Assembly: GCA_016946835.1 (NCBI GenBank)
Contig: JACVTC010000013.1
Span: 359,001-423,000, forward strand
DNA length: 64,000 bases
Reading direction: 5' to 3'
Origin: Neocallimastix lanati (nom. inval.)
Lineage: Eukaryota > Neocallimastigomycota > Neocallimastigomycetes > Neocallimastigales > Neocallimastigaceae
The position numbers and the translations under genes are program-made. The notes beneath the pieces were generated by a model. It was given only the letters and a program-made list of their open reading frames with translations. It was not told the DNA's origin and searched no databases. Positions 47,700 through 60,810 of this stretch are shown here, one piece after another. Each line of letters opens with the position of its first letter. Position 1 is the first letter of the stretch.

Positions 47700-50600
47700 A
47701 AACGAATTCTAATATATATTTTATAATTAAAATTAAAAGTTTAACAACAAACATCATACAACATTTTTTACTAAAAATCTGAAATTATAATAATCAACCA
47801 ACATAAGATAACATAGAGTCTTAAATATCAAACAAAAAAGTCCCAATATACTTTTAACAGAAAATTTCTAGTAAAAAATAGCTATAAAATTTAAAACAAT
47901 TAAAATACTTTAATAGTCAACTAATATTTATATTAAGTTGAAAACAATTAAAATAGTCAACTAATATAAATGTTAAGTTGAAAATAATCAATAGTCAGCT
48001 AACACCTATATTAAGTTGAAAATGATTAATAGTCAGATGAAAACAAAATAATAATCGAAATGACAGAATATACATGATAATACTAATTTTGAAATGACAA
48101 TTATTTATTGTCTAATAATAATAACAACAAACATTATCAAATAATACCTTAAGTAAAATAAAAATTATAAAATAAAATTCTATAAAATCTATTTAAATAT
48201 ATTCATTAATAAAATTTATTTAAATAAAATTCTAAATCTTAAAACATATAATAATAGAATAAATTTAAAAATTAGCAAATGATACAATTTTAATATTTAA
48301 ACATTATTTCACACCAATAAAATTTTAACATATATTATGTTTATAATTAAAAATTAAACAACTATTTGGTCACGATTATTAAAACAATAATAGCTATCTC
48401 CAATAAATTCAAATTCAACAATAATAAATATATTTAATATAAAATTAATAAAATACAAAACTGACGGAAACAAACATAATACACATTATTATTCATATAT
48501 AAATATTGAAAATCTTCTTACAACCCTAGTTATCAATACTAAAATTACCATAAATAAAATATTACAATACGCATATTAATAATATTTAACCTCAAAATGA
48601 GAAGAGGAAGACAATCTCAAACTATTATTCCTATTAATAACCAATAAAGAATTACATCTAATTATTCTGAAAACTTCAGTCGGATAGTCGAGCTCAATAC
48701 GAAAATTACCTTAATTGAAAAATAAATATTTTATATCTACTAACAATCAATTAATTAGCTAGTTATGTATTAACAGAAAGGATTAAGAAACTCCAAAAGA
48801 AGGATATAAAAGGTGACATAAACGAATATGTAGAAGATCAGTTTGAAAACTTAATGGTATGTGAGAAGGGCACATCTGAAGAAGATATAGAAAAAGATAT
48901 CACCACAAAATGGATGATTATCAACTCAATAGGAGAAGAATCTCAGAAAATCATTTAAGGGAATGAGAAAACTGCTTTTCAAATATAGAACATACAAAAA
49001 AGTTCATTTACCCAAGGTATAGAAAAAAGAAAAATTGAGTTAAAAAACAAAATAGATAATATGAAATACGATATAAGAACTGACATAAATATATTCATAG
49101 CCAATCTTCAAAATAACATTGACGAATTAGAAAAGATTGATAACGACTTAAGCTCAAACTCCAAAGTCGGAATCTTAAGCAGAAATCTACCTGAAAATTT
49201 AAGATGGATCAATGTATTCCAGTATAAAGATGACTGGAATGCATGCTGCACATATGTTAAAAACGTAATTCCAGAAAAACATTATTTTCTAATATGTAGG
49301 AAACTAACATAATTCACGAAAATCATAAAAACAACATATTATTTAATACAGAAATTAATAATAAAAACATTAATAATAAGAAGTCAACAAAATATAAACG
49401 AAAAAATGGAAAATGTAATTTTTGCGGAAAGAAAGGACACTGTTTCTACGAGTGTCGACTAAAAATAAAACACATAAATACAGGAACAAAAGGTCAACAA
49501 ATAAAAAGTGGAAAGAGAACGTAACAATTTTAAAAGGATAATAGACAAAACAAAAAATCTTTAAACAATGAAAAATATACAGATTTTATCGAAAAATCTT
49601 ATAATTACAATACAAAGTACGCAGATGCCTTTATTCAGGATTATATTTCATACAGAAACTTCAAACTAAATGGGTATATATTACAGCGATCAGATATATT
49701 ATAATATTAGTTGTTGGATATTAGACTCAGGAGCATCAATTAACATAACTAACAATATTCATCTCCTGAGAAATATAAAAAATTGAAATTGTTCACTTAG
49801 CAAATGGCGATTATCTCAATGCAAAAAGCATCGGTTCATTTAAAAGATACATAAATAACGAAGAATTTATAATCTACGAAGTCTATTATTCACTAAATAT
49901 CAATAAAAATTTGATCTTAATAAAAAGCTTAATTAAACAAAACTATAAAATTGTTTTTAACAATATCCATAATAAAGCATACGCAATAATTTATGATAGG
50001 TATGGAAATAGAATCCATTCAGCTGTTGCGAATAATTTTAATATATTCAAACTATTGTTTTCCAATAATGAAATTAAATTTATTACACAAGATAAAAACT
50101 CGAAATCAACTTCTCAAATTTAAAAACAACTAATGATTATTTCCTTTGACACAAGAGATTCTGCCATTTCAATATTAATACTATCAAAAATACATTATCA
50201 AAAATTGACACTTATTGAAAATGTTCAATTTGCTCCAGTTCTAAACTAAAAAATAAACCATAATACTTATAACAAAACAAAACTAATCACCCTTTTGAAC
50301 TAGTCTAAATCCTGAATCCATTTATGGCAATCAACTTTTCATCTATTTTTTATGATTTTTCATGTTATGGATGGGTTCTTTTTATCAAAAATAAAAGTGA
50401 TACATTTAATGCCTTCCGCAATTGGTTCAATAAAATAATTAATCAATTCAACATTAGAATTAAATTCATATATTCAGATAATGGAACAGAATTCTCAAAT
50501 AATAAATATAAATCATTTTGTGAAACTTATGGAATTCAACAGCAATTTACTGTGCCATACAATCCTCAATCAAACGGAAAGGCGGAAAGATTCAATAGTA

Positions 50601-52317
50601 TTTTAATTTACTCTGCAAAAGCAATGCTAAATGATGCTAAACTAAGTCACCAATTCTGGGAAGATGCAATTTCTACCGCCAATTATGACCATAATATTCT
50701 TCCTCACAAAGGGATAAAAAATAAAATTCCTTTCGAGGTCATATACAAATCAAAAGTTAACTATGAAAAATTACGTGTATTTGGATGTAAAGTCTTCTTT
50801 TACATTCCTAAAATGTTTAGAAAGAAATTCGACAACATATTACTTGGTATCTTTCTTAAATATTCTGAAAACCCTTATGCTAATAAAATTTTAGATATTA
50901 CAAATATAATAAGGTAATTATTTCTAGAACAGTTGAATTTTTTGAGTTATGCCCAGGGAACAATTATTTAGAATCATGTCACACCGATTTCACCAACTTT
51001 ATTCCAAATCATGAAATCGGGAGGAATAACACCTATTTCCATAATAATACTTATTATTCGAACATCAATTCAAATTCCAATAAATTTAACCAATACTTAA
51101 ACACCGATTATTCCATTATAAACAAATATAATGAAATTTTAAACCACAACATTATCCAAATAATACAAAAGACATTAACCAAAACCAAATAAAAACAAAA
51201 AATAAGATACTATATAATAAAAGACAAACTAGTGAAATCAATAAAAGTAATACCATCAATAATAATAATAATAAAAATATAAAAAACAATAATCTCAACA
51301 AATCCAATAATAATAATACTAATAACAGCAATATTTATAATAGTAACAATAGTGACAATAACAATATCAATCATAGCAATATCAATCATAAAAATATAAA
51401 TGATAAGGACATTAGCAATACTAGCAATAACATTAATAATTTTAATAATGATATTTATAATAATAATGATTTTAATAATACCGACAATAGTGATAATAGT
51501 TAAAATTTTAATAATAATAATAATAATTATAACTTTAATAATAATGATAGTAATAGTTCAAATAATAATATTATTACTTCATATACTATTGGTAATCTCG
51601 TTGAAAACAATCATAAAAATAATAACAAAAATAATAATTACAATATTAATAAAATAATAATAAAAATGACAATTATAATATTAATATTATTAGTATTAAA
51701 AATGATCTTAATAATATCAATAATAGTTATCATAATAACAAAAATGATAATAACAATATTAATTCAATTATATATAATCAAAAACAGTTAAATAGCAATA
51801 TTAGGAATAAAAGAAAAATCAATAACAAAATAATAGATCATAATAAAAATTAAAAATCAATACCACATTGATAGAACCTACAAAATATTAAGATATATTT
51901 AAAATGAGTGATAAAAACCAATGGATAGAAGCTATAAATACAGAATTAAAAAATATGAAAATATTAAATGTTTTTGAAACAATAGATAAAATTCCAAAGA
52001 ATTCAAATCTCATTTCATCCAGATAGATATTCAAATACAAAAAAACTCGGAAGGTAACATAATAAAAAGAAAGGCAAGATTAGTCGCTAGAAGATTCACT
52101 CAACATTTTGGGATCTATTTTCATGAAACATTTTCCCCTACTCTAAAGTATGATTCAATAAGAATACTTACATCTGTCGCAGCAAAAAAACAATTATAAT
52201 ATAGAACAAATAGATATTAACGCGGTATTCCTGAACGCGAATTTAAGTGAAGAAATATATATGAAACCTCATGAAGGTCATCCCGATGATAAAAAATATT
52301 ATTGGAAATTAAATAAA
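47700..52317 (+). mobile_element. Ty1/copia relic C (leader to reverse transcriptase)
   Basis: Plus strand: a 5' region with the hairpin array (47915-48040), gag from about 48598 (LPENLRWINVFQY near 49185), zinc knuckle CNFCGKKGHC near 49420, protease CWILDSGASINIT near 49710, integrase 50320-50920 (GWVLFIKNKSDTFNAF, YSDNGTEFS, NPQSNGKAERFN), Asn-rich linker 51040-51880 and the start of reverse transcriptase 51900-52310. The element stops abruptly at 52317, where minus-strand gypsy sequence begins. It is related to copia A at moderate identity and has several breaks. Confidence 0.8.
47915..48040 (+). repeat. Tandem hairpin array in copia C, matching that of copia A
   Basis: TCAACT, TCAACT and TCAGCT occur at 47917, 47957 and 47995. 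They are followed 12 to 13 bases later by AGTTGA (47936, 47976 and 48014), then a fourth partial AGTCAG at 48031. Periods are 40, 38 and 38. The unit 3 stem has a G-T wobble where units 1-2 have A-T and copia A has G-C. Confidence 0.82.
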
Positions 52318-52707
52318 ATCAACTTTAATAGATTCATTGATATTTATTTCTTCTTTTACAATTGTATGACTATTTATTTTGTTACTTATATTTTCAGAAT
52401 TATTAATAATAGTTTTATTTTTACCATTTGAATTAATATTTTCCTTATTATTTATTATTACAATACTATTGATCTCTATTTTATTATTTTGATTTTTCTT
52501 AATATTTGAACTATCCTTAATATTTTTTTTTTTTTTAGTAATTATAATATTATTGTTTGTTTCACATTTGCTATTGTTACTATTTACTATATTATTATTT
52601 TCTTTGAAATTATCCATTTTTAACGCGTTTAATTTATTTTGTCCCGCGTTTATTGTCATTTTTAGTATTATTAATTTTATTACTATTATTGTTATTATTA
52701 TTATAAA

Positions 52708-52738
<31 letters not shown>

Positions 52739-53846
52739 TTCTTCATTTTTATTGATTCTTTTATTTAAAATAAATAATTTTTCAAGTTCAGCTACCACTC
52801 TAAATTCAAAAGTTCCTTGTTTCGAAATAATTAAATTGTCCCTTGGGTCAATAATAATTCCTAATTCTCTTTGTGTTTTAAAATTCATTCTAATATCATA
52901 AAATAGATTGTCTTAACTACTCTGAATATTACATTTTTTTGAACGCAACCAATAATTAAATTTAAAATTGTAAGTTTAATTATTCCAGTAATACTTGTGT
53001 TATCGATGCAATGATTAAGAATATATTTTTCCAGAAAACTACGATTTACTAAATTATTTTCACCGTATCCTTTTAAAATACACATAGCTTCCTTATTATC
53101 AACAAGAGCTAATATTCCCATTGATTCACCATCTACAAACTCATCTAGTTCATCCACGTCATCGCCAGCTCCAGTTTCAAATATACCTTTTTGAATTAAC
53201 AATCTTAACAATTGTATTTTTTCTGTTAGGTTATCTTGATTTATATCCATTTTATTTTATATCTATTTTTAAAATATAACTATTAAAATAAACAATATTT
53301 TTATCTTAATATACTTATATCTATTATAATTTTATTCCTAAATTTTAACACTTTTAAACTACACTATTTATATCTTCCTACTCTTATTTTAATTAAAATA
53401 ATATTCCTATTATATATTTTATTTAAATTATTCACTAAAATGCTAATTAAAATAACAATATTTTTACTATTTCACTATCTCTAATTATTATTATTATCCA
53501 ACTTAAACTACCTTACTTTTAACACTAACATTATATTAATAAATTATTTATATATATATATTTATTCGATTTTCGAATATTTAATTATTTTAAAACAATT
53601 AATTTAAACTATACTAAAATGAATAAAATAACATATATTGTATAACTTTCTCTTCATCAAAGATAATATAACTATAAATAACAAATAAAAAAATTAAAAA
53701 CTTATATCCTAAACAGTATATTTTAATTAATCCAAACTGAAGAGAATTTATGTAAATATATACGGATTTATAATTAATTAACAAAATTACTAAACATCAC
53801 TACTTATAAATTACTTTTTACACAGCACATCCCGATATCTTCACCA
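52318..53846 (-). mobile_element. Ty3/gypsy relic with tRNA-Ala-like primer site
   Basis: On the minus strand, downstream of the LTR at 53852, the bases TCCCGATATCTTCACCA (plus strand 53830-53846) are a one-mismatch version of the tRNA-Ala 3' end plus CCA, five bases (ATTTT) from the LTR, exactly as in the full-length element. A coding region follows at 53250-52318. Its sequences SMGILALVDNKEAMCILKGYG and ENNLVNRSFLEKYIL look like the retropepsin region of gypsy polyproteins, followed by GIIIDPRDN and an Asn-rich stretch. The rest of pol is missing. The element ends against copia C at 52317 and has a few breaks. Confidence 0.68.
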
Positions 53847-53851
53847 ATTTT

Positions 53852-54238
53852 TAATATGTGGACTTTTATATGCAATAATTTATAAGCAGTGGGTTTTTAA
53901 AATGGTAGTTGTTTAGTAAAATTTATTAATAAAATTACTAATATTTGTACAATAAAAATTATAATTCTAATTCCTAAAAATTTACAAGAGAGTTCTCTAT
54001 TTCTAATATAAATAATTTAATCTATTTATAAGAAATAGGTATTATATTAATTATTTATTCTAATATATAGAAATATATAAAATTTATATGAAATAAAGTA
54101 TTATAATTATTATAATTATAATAATACATATTGAAATACAATAAAATAAAATAATTATTATCAAAAGATATAAATTTAATATTTAATAATTATTATTAAA
54201 TATACAAATATGTTACCTCACATATTTGTTTTATATTA
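53852..54238 (-). mobile_element. LTR family C (387 bp), 5' LTR of the adjoining gypsy relic
   Basis: TATGTGGACTTTTATATGCAATAATTTATAAGCAGTGGG at the left and ACATATTTGTTTTATATTA at the right match the LTRs at 19789 and 55245. Adjacent primer site and coding remnants on the left show that it is the 5' LTR of a minus-strand element. Confidence 0.8.
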
Positions 54239-54539
54239 TATATTTCCTAATTTGGAAAAAGGTTAAGTAGTAGAGTAATAATAATGTTATTGTGTATGTG
54301 GTTATGGCTTGTCATATCGAACATGTCTAAATCTTATAGTTCTGTAATTCATCACTGAGAGCGTCGACGCCGAAATGGTATGACATGAGAGCACTATATG
54401 TGGTCATTCTGATACAACCCCGTTATAAAGTTGGTCTGGTATTAGTTGTCTGTTGTGGCTGGGATAATATGATCAGATTTACAAGGGAAAATATAAAAAA
54501 AAAAAATTTCCTTTACTGCTTGTATTAGTCTCTTATTCA
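54239..54539. other. GC-richer segment downstream of a small ORF
   Basis: About 300 bases of clearly higher G+C content than the surroundings (for example GAGAGCGTCGACGCCGAAATGG near 54358). No long frame is present. On the minus strand it directly follows the ORF at 54540-54773, so it may be a 3' untranslated region, an intron with a second exon, or an unrelated RNA. Confidence 0.4.
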
Positions 54540-54773
54540 TTAACGGAATACTTTACAATAACATTTTTGTAATACCAGGTAGATTTTTGGTCCCATTTCA
54601 ACACATTGAGTTCTGCTAATGGTTGATTTAGGATACTTACCATATAAATTATACTCACTGAGTTCAATTATTTCCATGTTACCCATAAAGTATTCCACAG
54701 TTTCTTCATCCTTGATCAATTTAAAGGTTTGGTGATTGTATGTCCACACACAGGGGACGGTCATTCTTTGCAA
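54540..54773 (-). CDS. Hypothetical protein, 77 aa, possibly partial
   Basis: A 77-codon frame starting MQRMTVPCVWTYNHQTF and ending LVLQKCYCKVFR. It has balanced residue use, little poly-Asn/Ile and GC-richer codons, unlike the random frames here. I recognise no family. A strong donor-like GGTAAGTATCC lies inside it near 54640, so it could also be a first exon followed by a read-through intron. The flanking DNA is LTR family C on both sides (53852-54238 and 55245-55628), so it could be captured host sequence, or a coding piece of another mobile element. No signal peptide or membrane helix is apparent. Confidence 0.45.
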   Translation of the reverse strand: MQRMTVPCVWTYNHQTFKLIKDEETVEYFMGNMEIIELSEYNLYGKYPKSTISRTQCVEMGPKIYLVLQKCYCKVFR

Positions 54774-55244
54774 TGTTTTATGCCAATTTAGTTAATAAAT
54801 TCTTTTATATTTACAAATTAATAGTTAACTACATATATTAAATAAAATTTAACTTACTTTTAAATAATAAATAAATAAAAATTTATAATTAAATAACAAC
54901 TTAAATATAACTTCTCCCAACAAGATAATTTGAGCCAAAGTATACTTTATCATATAATTTTATTGATTTATTTATCGATTTATTTATTTATTTATTTTAT
55001 AATTTAAATTTACTTAATACTATATTCATATTTTATATTATTAAATTAATTTTATATATGTTTGATCTTAATTTATAAATTATTTACATATATACAAAAC
55101 ATAAAATTTATGTTATAAATTTTATGTTTACATTAATTTTATGTATTTTATAGAATTTATGATGTTACATAAATTTATTTTATATCACGTTATTTTTAAA
55201 TCACTTTATAAATCATATGATAATTAATCAAGCGATAATTTAAT
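54774..55244. other. No gene recognised; A+T-rich
   Basis: Upstream of the 77-codon frame on the minus strand. It contains ATTT repeats near 54962-54998 and mixed A/T. Confidence 0.5.
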
Positions 55245-55628
55245 TGATATGCGGGACTTTTATGTGCAATAATTTATAAGCAGTGAGTTTTAAATAATGG
55301 TAGTTTAGTAAATTTTATTAATAAAATTATAATATTCGTACAATAAAATAATAATTCTAATTCCTAAAATTTACAAGAGAGTCCTCCATTTCTAATATAA
55401 ATAATCTAATCTATTTATAAGAAATAGGTATTATATTAATTATATATTCTAATATATAGAACTATATTAATTTTATATGAATTAAAGTATTATAATTATT
55501 ATAATTATAATAATATATATTGAAATAAAATAAAATAAAATAATTATTATCAAAAAGATATAAATTTAATATTTAATAATTATTATTAAATATACAAATA
55601 TGTTACTACACATATTTGTTTTATATCA
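55245..55628. mobile_element. Solo LTR family C (384 bp)
   Basis: It starts TGATATGCGGGAC and ends TTTTATATCA. It is close to the copy at 19789 with few differences. No primer site or coding remnant is adjacent, so it is solo. It abuts the left end of the MULE at 55629, and no clear target duplication is visible. Confidence 0.82.
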
Positions 55629-58100
55629 AGGTTCATTTCGAAAAATTTCATTTCACAAATTTTTTTTAAAAGTTAATAAACAAATAAATAATAATAAAAT
55701 AAAAATAATAAATATAATTTAAATAAATAACTAAATAAATAAAAATAAATAAATAAAATTATAATAAATAAATAAATAAATTTAAAATTAAATTTTAAAA
55801 AAAGAAAAAAAAATATATACATATATATAATAAATATATATAATATAATAATAAATATTTAATGTTAAATATTAGTTTTTTAATAAATAAAAAATAAATT
55901 TTTGTATTTTTGATAATATTAATATAAATAAATTGATATCAATATTAATATTAATAATAGTATTATAAAAATAAAATATAAAATATTGATATTAATTTTT
56001 AACTAAAAAAATTGAGTATATGTTTTATTTAATGCTTTAGTTATAATTTAATTATTAGAAAAAAAACTAAAATTAATAATTAAAGATATAGATTTAATTA
56101 TAATCTTACTTTATAAAAGGTTAGAAAAATATATTAGATTCTAATTTAATTAACTTTATTATTAAAATTAATTAAACTTTCAAACCATAATCCAGCAATA
56201 TAGTTTAATTTCTTTCATTACCAATTAAAAATAATTCCATTTTCTTGTAATTTTCAATAATTTTTTAATTTTATTAGTTTTTGTTAACGTTTTTCTCTTT
56301 TGTTTGGTCCATACACCAAGTATTCTTCTTTCATAGGTATCTGGATATAAAGAAATAACATTATTTAATATATATATTAATCTAAAATATGTTGGTTTTT
56401 TAGAAAATAAGCTACTTAAATAATTATTAAAGAATTCAGAGGTATTATTTGTTATATGTTCAATATTATTATAATAATTTCAATTTTCAGTATCATAAAG
56501 AATTAAATATAATTTTCTAAAATATTCAAAAAATATTAAAAATTGATTGTAGTTATTTTCAATGCATGATTTTTTAATTTTATAAAAAATTAATATATAA
56601 TTTGGATTTATAAAAGATAAATTTAACATAGCGTTATAATAAGCATATAAATCTCTGTTATGATTTACTTCATTATAGAATATTTTATTTTTATGATGTC
56701 CTAATGATCGTTTGAAAATGCCAAATACAATATCTAATATTTATACCTGGGAATACAATTAATGCGGCATTAGATATGGCTCTTTCAAAGTCACAATGAA
56801 AATTTTTTGGAGCAAACCCACTGTTTTTTGTAATATCAATTACTTTTTATTACTTCAAATATTGTTTTATAGGTTTCTTGCTCTTTATTTCTTAATATAG
56901 AAAAAGAAGTGGTATAAAATTCATTTAATTCCTTGAACAAAATTACTTGTAAGAAAACCTGATAACTGAAATCAGGATCTACATAGAAAATGTCATCCAC
57001 AAAAAGATTATTACAATATTTTTAAATAAAAATGATTGAAATAGAGACTGAAAAATAACGACATTTTGATTTTTGAATATCATAAATTTTCATTTTGTTT
57101 TGTAATATATAAAAATAATGTTTTTCTGGAATTTCCTCAAAACTTGATATGTTGGGAGGAAGTCTTTTATATCTCTTATTATTTGTGATTTTATAGATTT
57201 AAATTCAGGACATAAAAACCAATGTCTTGTGAAATTTGATTAAATACTCTTTTTGGTTTTATATCGAAAAAAATTGCACTTTTTTTAATTTCTTTTTTTA
57301 ATTTTATATTTTGTTAAGATAGAGCGGTATTAAATTCTTGTTCGAAATGATTATGAATACCATCATATGTTAATATTTCTTTCTCATCATTTAAAATAAT
57401 GTATGATTTACATTTATTTAAAGTTTTATATTCGGTACATTTATATATCTTTGATTTATTCTTTTTGGTATATATTTAAATTTTTTATTAATAATTATTT
57501 GCTCTTTTCCTCTATTAGTTTCACTAATATTTATTTTTAGTTCTTCCATTTTGTTAAATTTTTTTAATTAATTCTCAACTATTCAATATTATTAGATATA
57601 TTTAATTACATAAATTTTAAATAAAATTGTGCTTATTTTTTTATTTTATATTGATTTTTTTTAATATAAAGTTATATAAAAATACTTGTTAAAATTATTT
57701 CATTTTTTTAATATTTAATATTTAAATTATTTATAGTTTTATTTTTCAATTAATAAATTAAATAATTTTTTTATAATAATAATAATAATAAAATTAATAA
57801 TTTTATTATCATTATTAAATTTTATCATTATTATAATTAATATTATTATATATTGATTCAACAATCCATGAAAAGAAAAATAATTCTAAAATTATTAACT
57901 AATTTTTTTTTTATCTTGTAAATAAAAATATAATAAAATAAAAAAAAAAATTTTTTTATTATTTATAATTTGTAAAATTTTTATTTATTAATACATTATA
58001 ATAAATTTATATTTATTTATCTATTTATTAAAATTTTGCGAAATGAAACTTTTCCTAAATGAAGTTTTTCGAAATGTCTCACATTCGATATAAAATAGAA
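55629..58100 (-). mobile_element. Mutator-like DNA transposon (MULE), decayed
   Basis: The left end GGTTCATTTCGAAAAATTTC (55630) and the right end region 58030-58090 are inverted relatives. Both carry CATTTCGnAAAA modules, and the right end has TTTTGCGAAATGAAACTTTT, which is also found exactly in the short MULE at 21427-22677. The interior encodes a minus-strand transposase (see 56150-57549). The right boundary is uncertain by about 15 bases. A LTR adjoining on the left may have removed the outermost left bases. Confidence 0.8.
56150..57549 (-). pseudogene. MULE transposase with FLYWCH zinc finger, broken
   Basis: The ATG is at 57549 (MEELKINISETNRGKEQ). A FLYWCH-type zinc finger follows (57340-57510): YKCTEYKTLNKCKSY then ILTYDGIHNH, giving the C..C..HxH ligands. 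The MULE catalytic domain is recognisable from DDIFYVDPDFSYQVFLQ (first Asp, near 56980), through NKEQETYKTIFEVI and CDFERAISNAALIVFPG (second Asp, near 56790), to HITNNTSEFFNNYLSSLFSKK (near 56440), which is followed by a C-terminal helix region ending near 56150. FLYWCH plus MULE is the usual order in eukaryotic Mutator transposases. The frame is interrupted by at least four frameshifts or stops (for example between the first and second FLYWCH halves and after EVI), so it is inactive. It would have bound the terminal repeats and cut at both ends. Confidence 0.82.
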
Positions 58101-58780
58101 ATAAAAGCTTTAATTAATAATAAATTTATGTTAATTAAGAAATGTAGTAAAAGTTTAAATTTATGTATTAATCTAGTTTTTAGGGTATTTTTATTAAAAT
58201 TAATTTATATATTTTTAATATTTAATTTAATAATTAATGAAAGCAAATTAATATTTATACTTTAATATAGGAAAACTCTATTATAGTAAATAATTATAAA
58301 AGAGAAAATACTAGAAATAGTTTAGTTCTCTATCCAAGAATAATAAATATTAAATTACAGTAATTCTTGAGATTAAAGTATAAGAATAAATATTAATTTT
58401 AGGAATAAATGTAAATTTTCATTTTAAATAATGATATGTAGTTATAATTCTTCTAAATAAAATTTAAATAAAATAATTTTTCATAAAATACATTAATTGT
58501 TTCCCCAATTTAAAAGATCAAACCTTAAAAGAAAAGTGAATGTAATCGTGATCACTTTAACTCTATATATTATTTTATTTAAAAGACTTCTTTTATTAAT
58601 ATTACATGAATTTACAAAATTTATAATAATACATTATGTTGGTAATATCTTTTATAATATTTATAAGCCACACTTTTAATACATAACATTTTATTTTAAA
58701 GTAATTAAATTTAATATAATAATCTTTATTTTCAACACTCCTAAAGTTTTGCTTTATAAATTAAATACTTAATATAACTT
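58101..58780. other. No gene recognised; A+T-rich
   Basis: Two frames of 60-68 codons exist here but are Ile/Leu/Lys/Asn-rich and typical of chance in such DNA. Confidence 0.5.
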
Positions 58781-60810
58781 AAAATTTATACATAATAGAA
58801 TTTTTAAATTTATTCATTATACTAGTATTTAAATATTTTGTGAAACCGTCTGCTAGATTTTCATTTGATTTGATGTATTTTAATTTGATTTTATTTAATT
58901 ATATATTCTCTCTTATGTGATGATATTTTACATCAATATGTCTTGATTTTGGGTTCACAGTTTCATTTTCACTAATGTGAATAGCAGCTTTATTATCTAC
59001 ATTTATGGTAATGCAATTGTATTTTAATTTTAATTCACTAAAATGTTTTCATACTATAAACAGCACTTTGTACATTCATCAATTCCATAACATTCGCTTT
59101 CAGCAGAAGAAACTGCTACACAATGCTGTAACTTTGAATACCAGGAAGTAGGTGTATTTCTCATCATTACTAGAAAACCAGTAATAGATCTTCTTGTTTC
59201 CTTATCTCCTCCATAATAAGCATCTATTTAAACATTTAATATTGTATTCTTTTTAAATTTTAGACCATAATTTCTATTTGTTTTGAGATATCTAAATATC
59301 TTTAATAAGTTATTCCAATCTTCATAACTAGATTTATCAGATTTACGTGAAGCTTTGTTTACTGCTTATAAAATATCGGGGCGTATACATATTCCTAAAT
59401 ACAATAAGCTTGCAAAAACTTTGTAACATTAAATTTCTTACCTTTTAATTCTGGATATTCATCTGGGGTTATGTTTTGAGATGGCTTATAATTATCAATA
59501 TTGAATTTAGTTAATAAATTTTCTAAATACCTCCGTTGATGTAGGATGTATCCATTCGTTGTTTTTTCGAATTTTATACCAATGATTGTATCAACTGGAC
59601 CAATGTCAGTTATATTAAATCTTTGTTTTAACAATAGTTTAGTTAAATTTACTTCATTTTCTTTACCAGTTATGAGTATATCCATAAACAGTTAATGAAC
59701 ATATTATTTCATTATTTTTATTAAATTTTACATACATGCATGACTCACTCTTTAATCTTTTAAAACCAATGTTTATTAACTCTTTATTTATTTTATTATT
59801 CCAGAGGTAGCCAGATTGCTTTAATCCATATAAAGCCTTTTTGAGTCTCCAAAAACCTTCTTTATATCTGTTTACACCTTCAGGAACCTCCATGTAAACT
59901 TCCTCATCTAAGTCAGCATATAAATACGCTGCTTTTATATCAATTTGATAAATATTAAAACCATATTTGATTGCTAATGACGTTACAATTCTAAGAGAAT
60001 TTTGTTTTAACGTCGGTGAATACGTTTTGTTATAGTTAATACCTTCCTTTTGGGTAAAACCCTTTACGACTAATCTTGCTTTCCTTTTATTTATAGTGTT
60101 ATCGGAATTGTATTTGTATCTAAATACTCACTTTGGTGTTACTATGTTATCGCCCTTTGGGACTGTTTTTGTAAATTCATAAACTTTTAGATTTTTCATA
60201 TTATTTAATTCATCCTTTAAAGCGTTAAACCACTCTTGTTTATCAATTTTATTTGATATATCATTATAATTGTGTGGTTCTCACAATTTATTGGATATTA
60301 GACTATAATTACTTTCAACTATACTTTTTATATTAAATGGCCTTGGCCGTTTTGAGAGTTGTACTTTTCCTCCAAACATGAATTTCCTTATTATATGGTT
60401 TATAAATATTATTAATATTTTCTCTAATTATATCTTTAATATTAAAGGATTTTATTTTCTTAGAGTTTATAGGATAATTTTGTATCTTATTATCATATTT
60501 ACGTTTTCTTTTATTTTCTGGATTTTGTTTGATTTTACTTTCTTTAAACTTAACGAGTTCTGTATCTTTCTCATAGTCAAGAATATCCTTAATGCTGAAT
60601 GATTTGGTCTCTTTATATTTAACTTCTTTCTCTTTAGTTTTACTATCTTTTGTATTATTTTTACTTTTATCTTTAACATTTTTTCTTTTCCTTTTATCTT
60701 TATTTATTTTCTGTTTACACTTTGTATCGTTCATGATTTTAGTATCATCAACTTTTATAATTTTAATATTATTTATATTATCATTTGTAACTTGATTTAT
60801 TTCTTTCACT
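58781..60810 (-). mobile_element. Ty1/copia relic D: linker, reverse transcriptase and RNase H
   Basis: Minus strand: a Lys-rich linker (60810-60380) precedes reverse transcriptase (KRKARLVVKGFTQKEGINY near 60060, MEVPEGVNRYKEGFWRLKK then ALYGLKQSGYLWNNK near 59850, DILITGKENEV near 59680, IIGIKFEKTTNGYILHQRRYL near 59560). RNase H remnants run down to about 58800 (SADSEFT-like block mirrored near 59090-59110, VDVKYHHIRE-like near 58915). Together with the integrase part at 63428-64000 this belongs to one copia element interrupted by gypsy sequence. Several breaks. Confidence 0.8.

Noticed and set aside
54243-55244. Internal region of an LTR element bounded by the family C LTRs at 53852 and 55245
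   Set aside because: The primer site is on the other side of the 53852 LTR and none lies inside the 55245 LTR, so the two are not a pair around this segment.
58059-58265. 68-codon frame starting in the MULE right end
   Set aside because: Begins in the terminal repeat and continues as Ile/Leu/Asn-rich chance translation.
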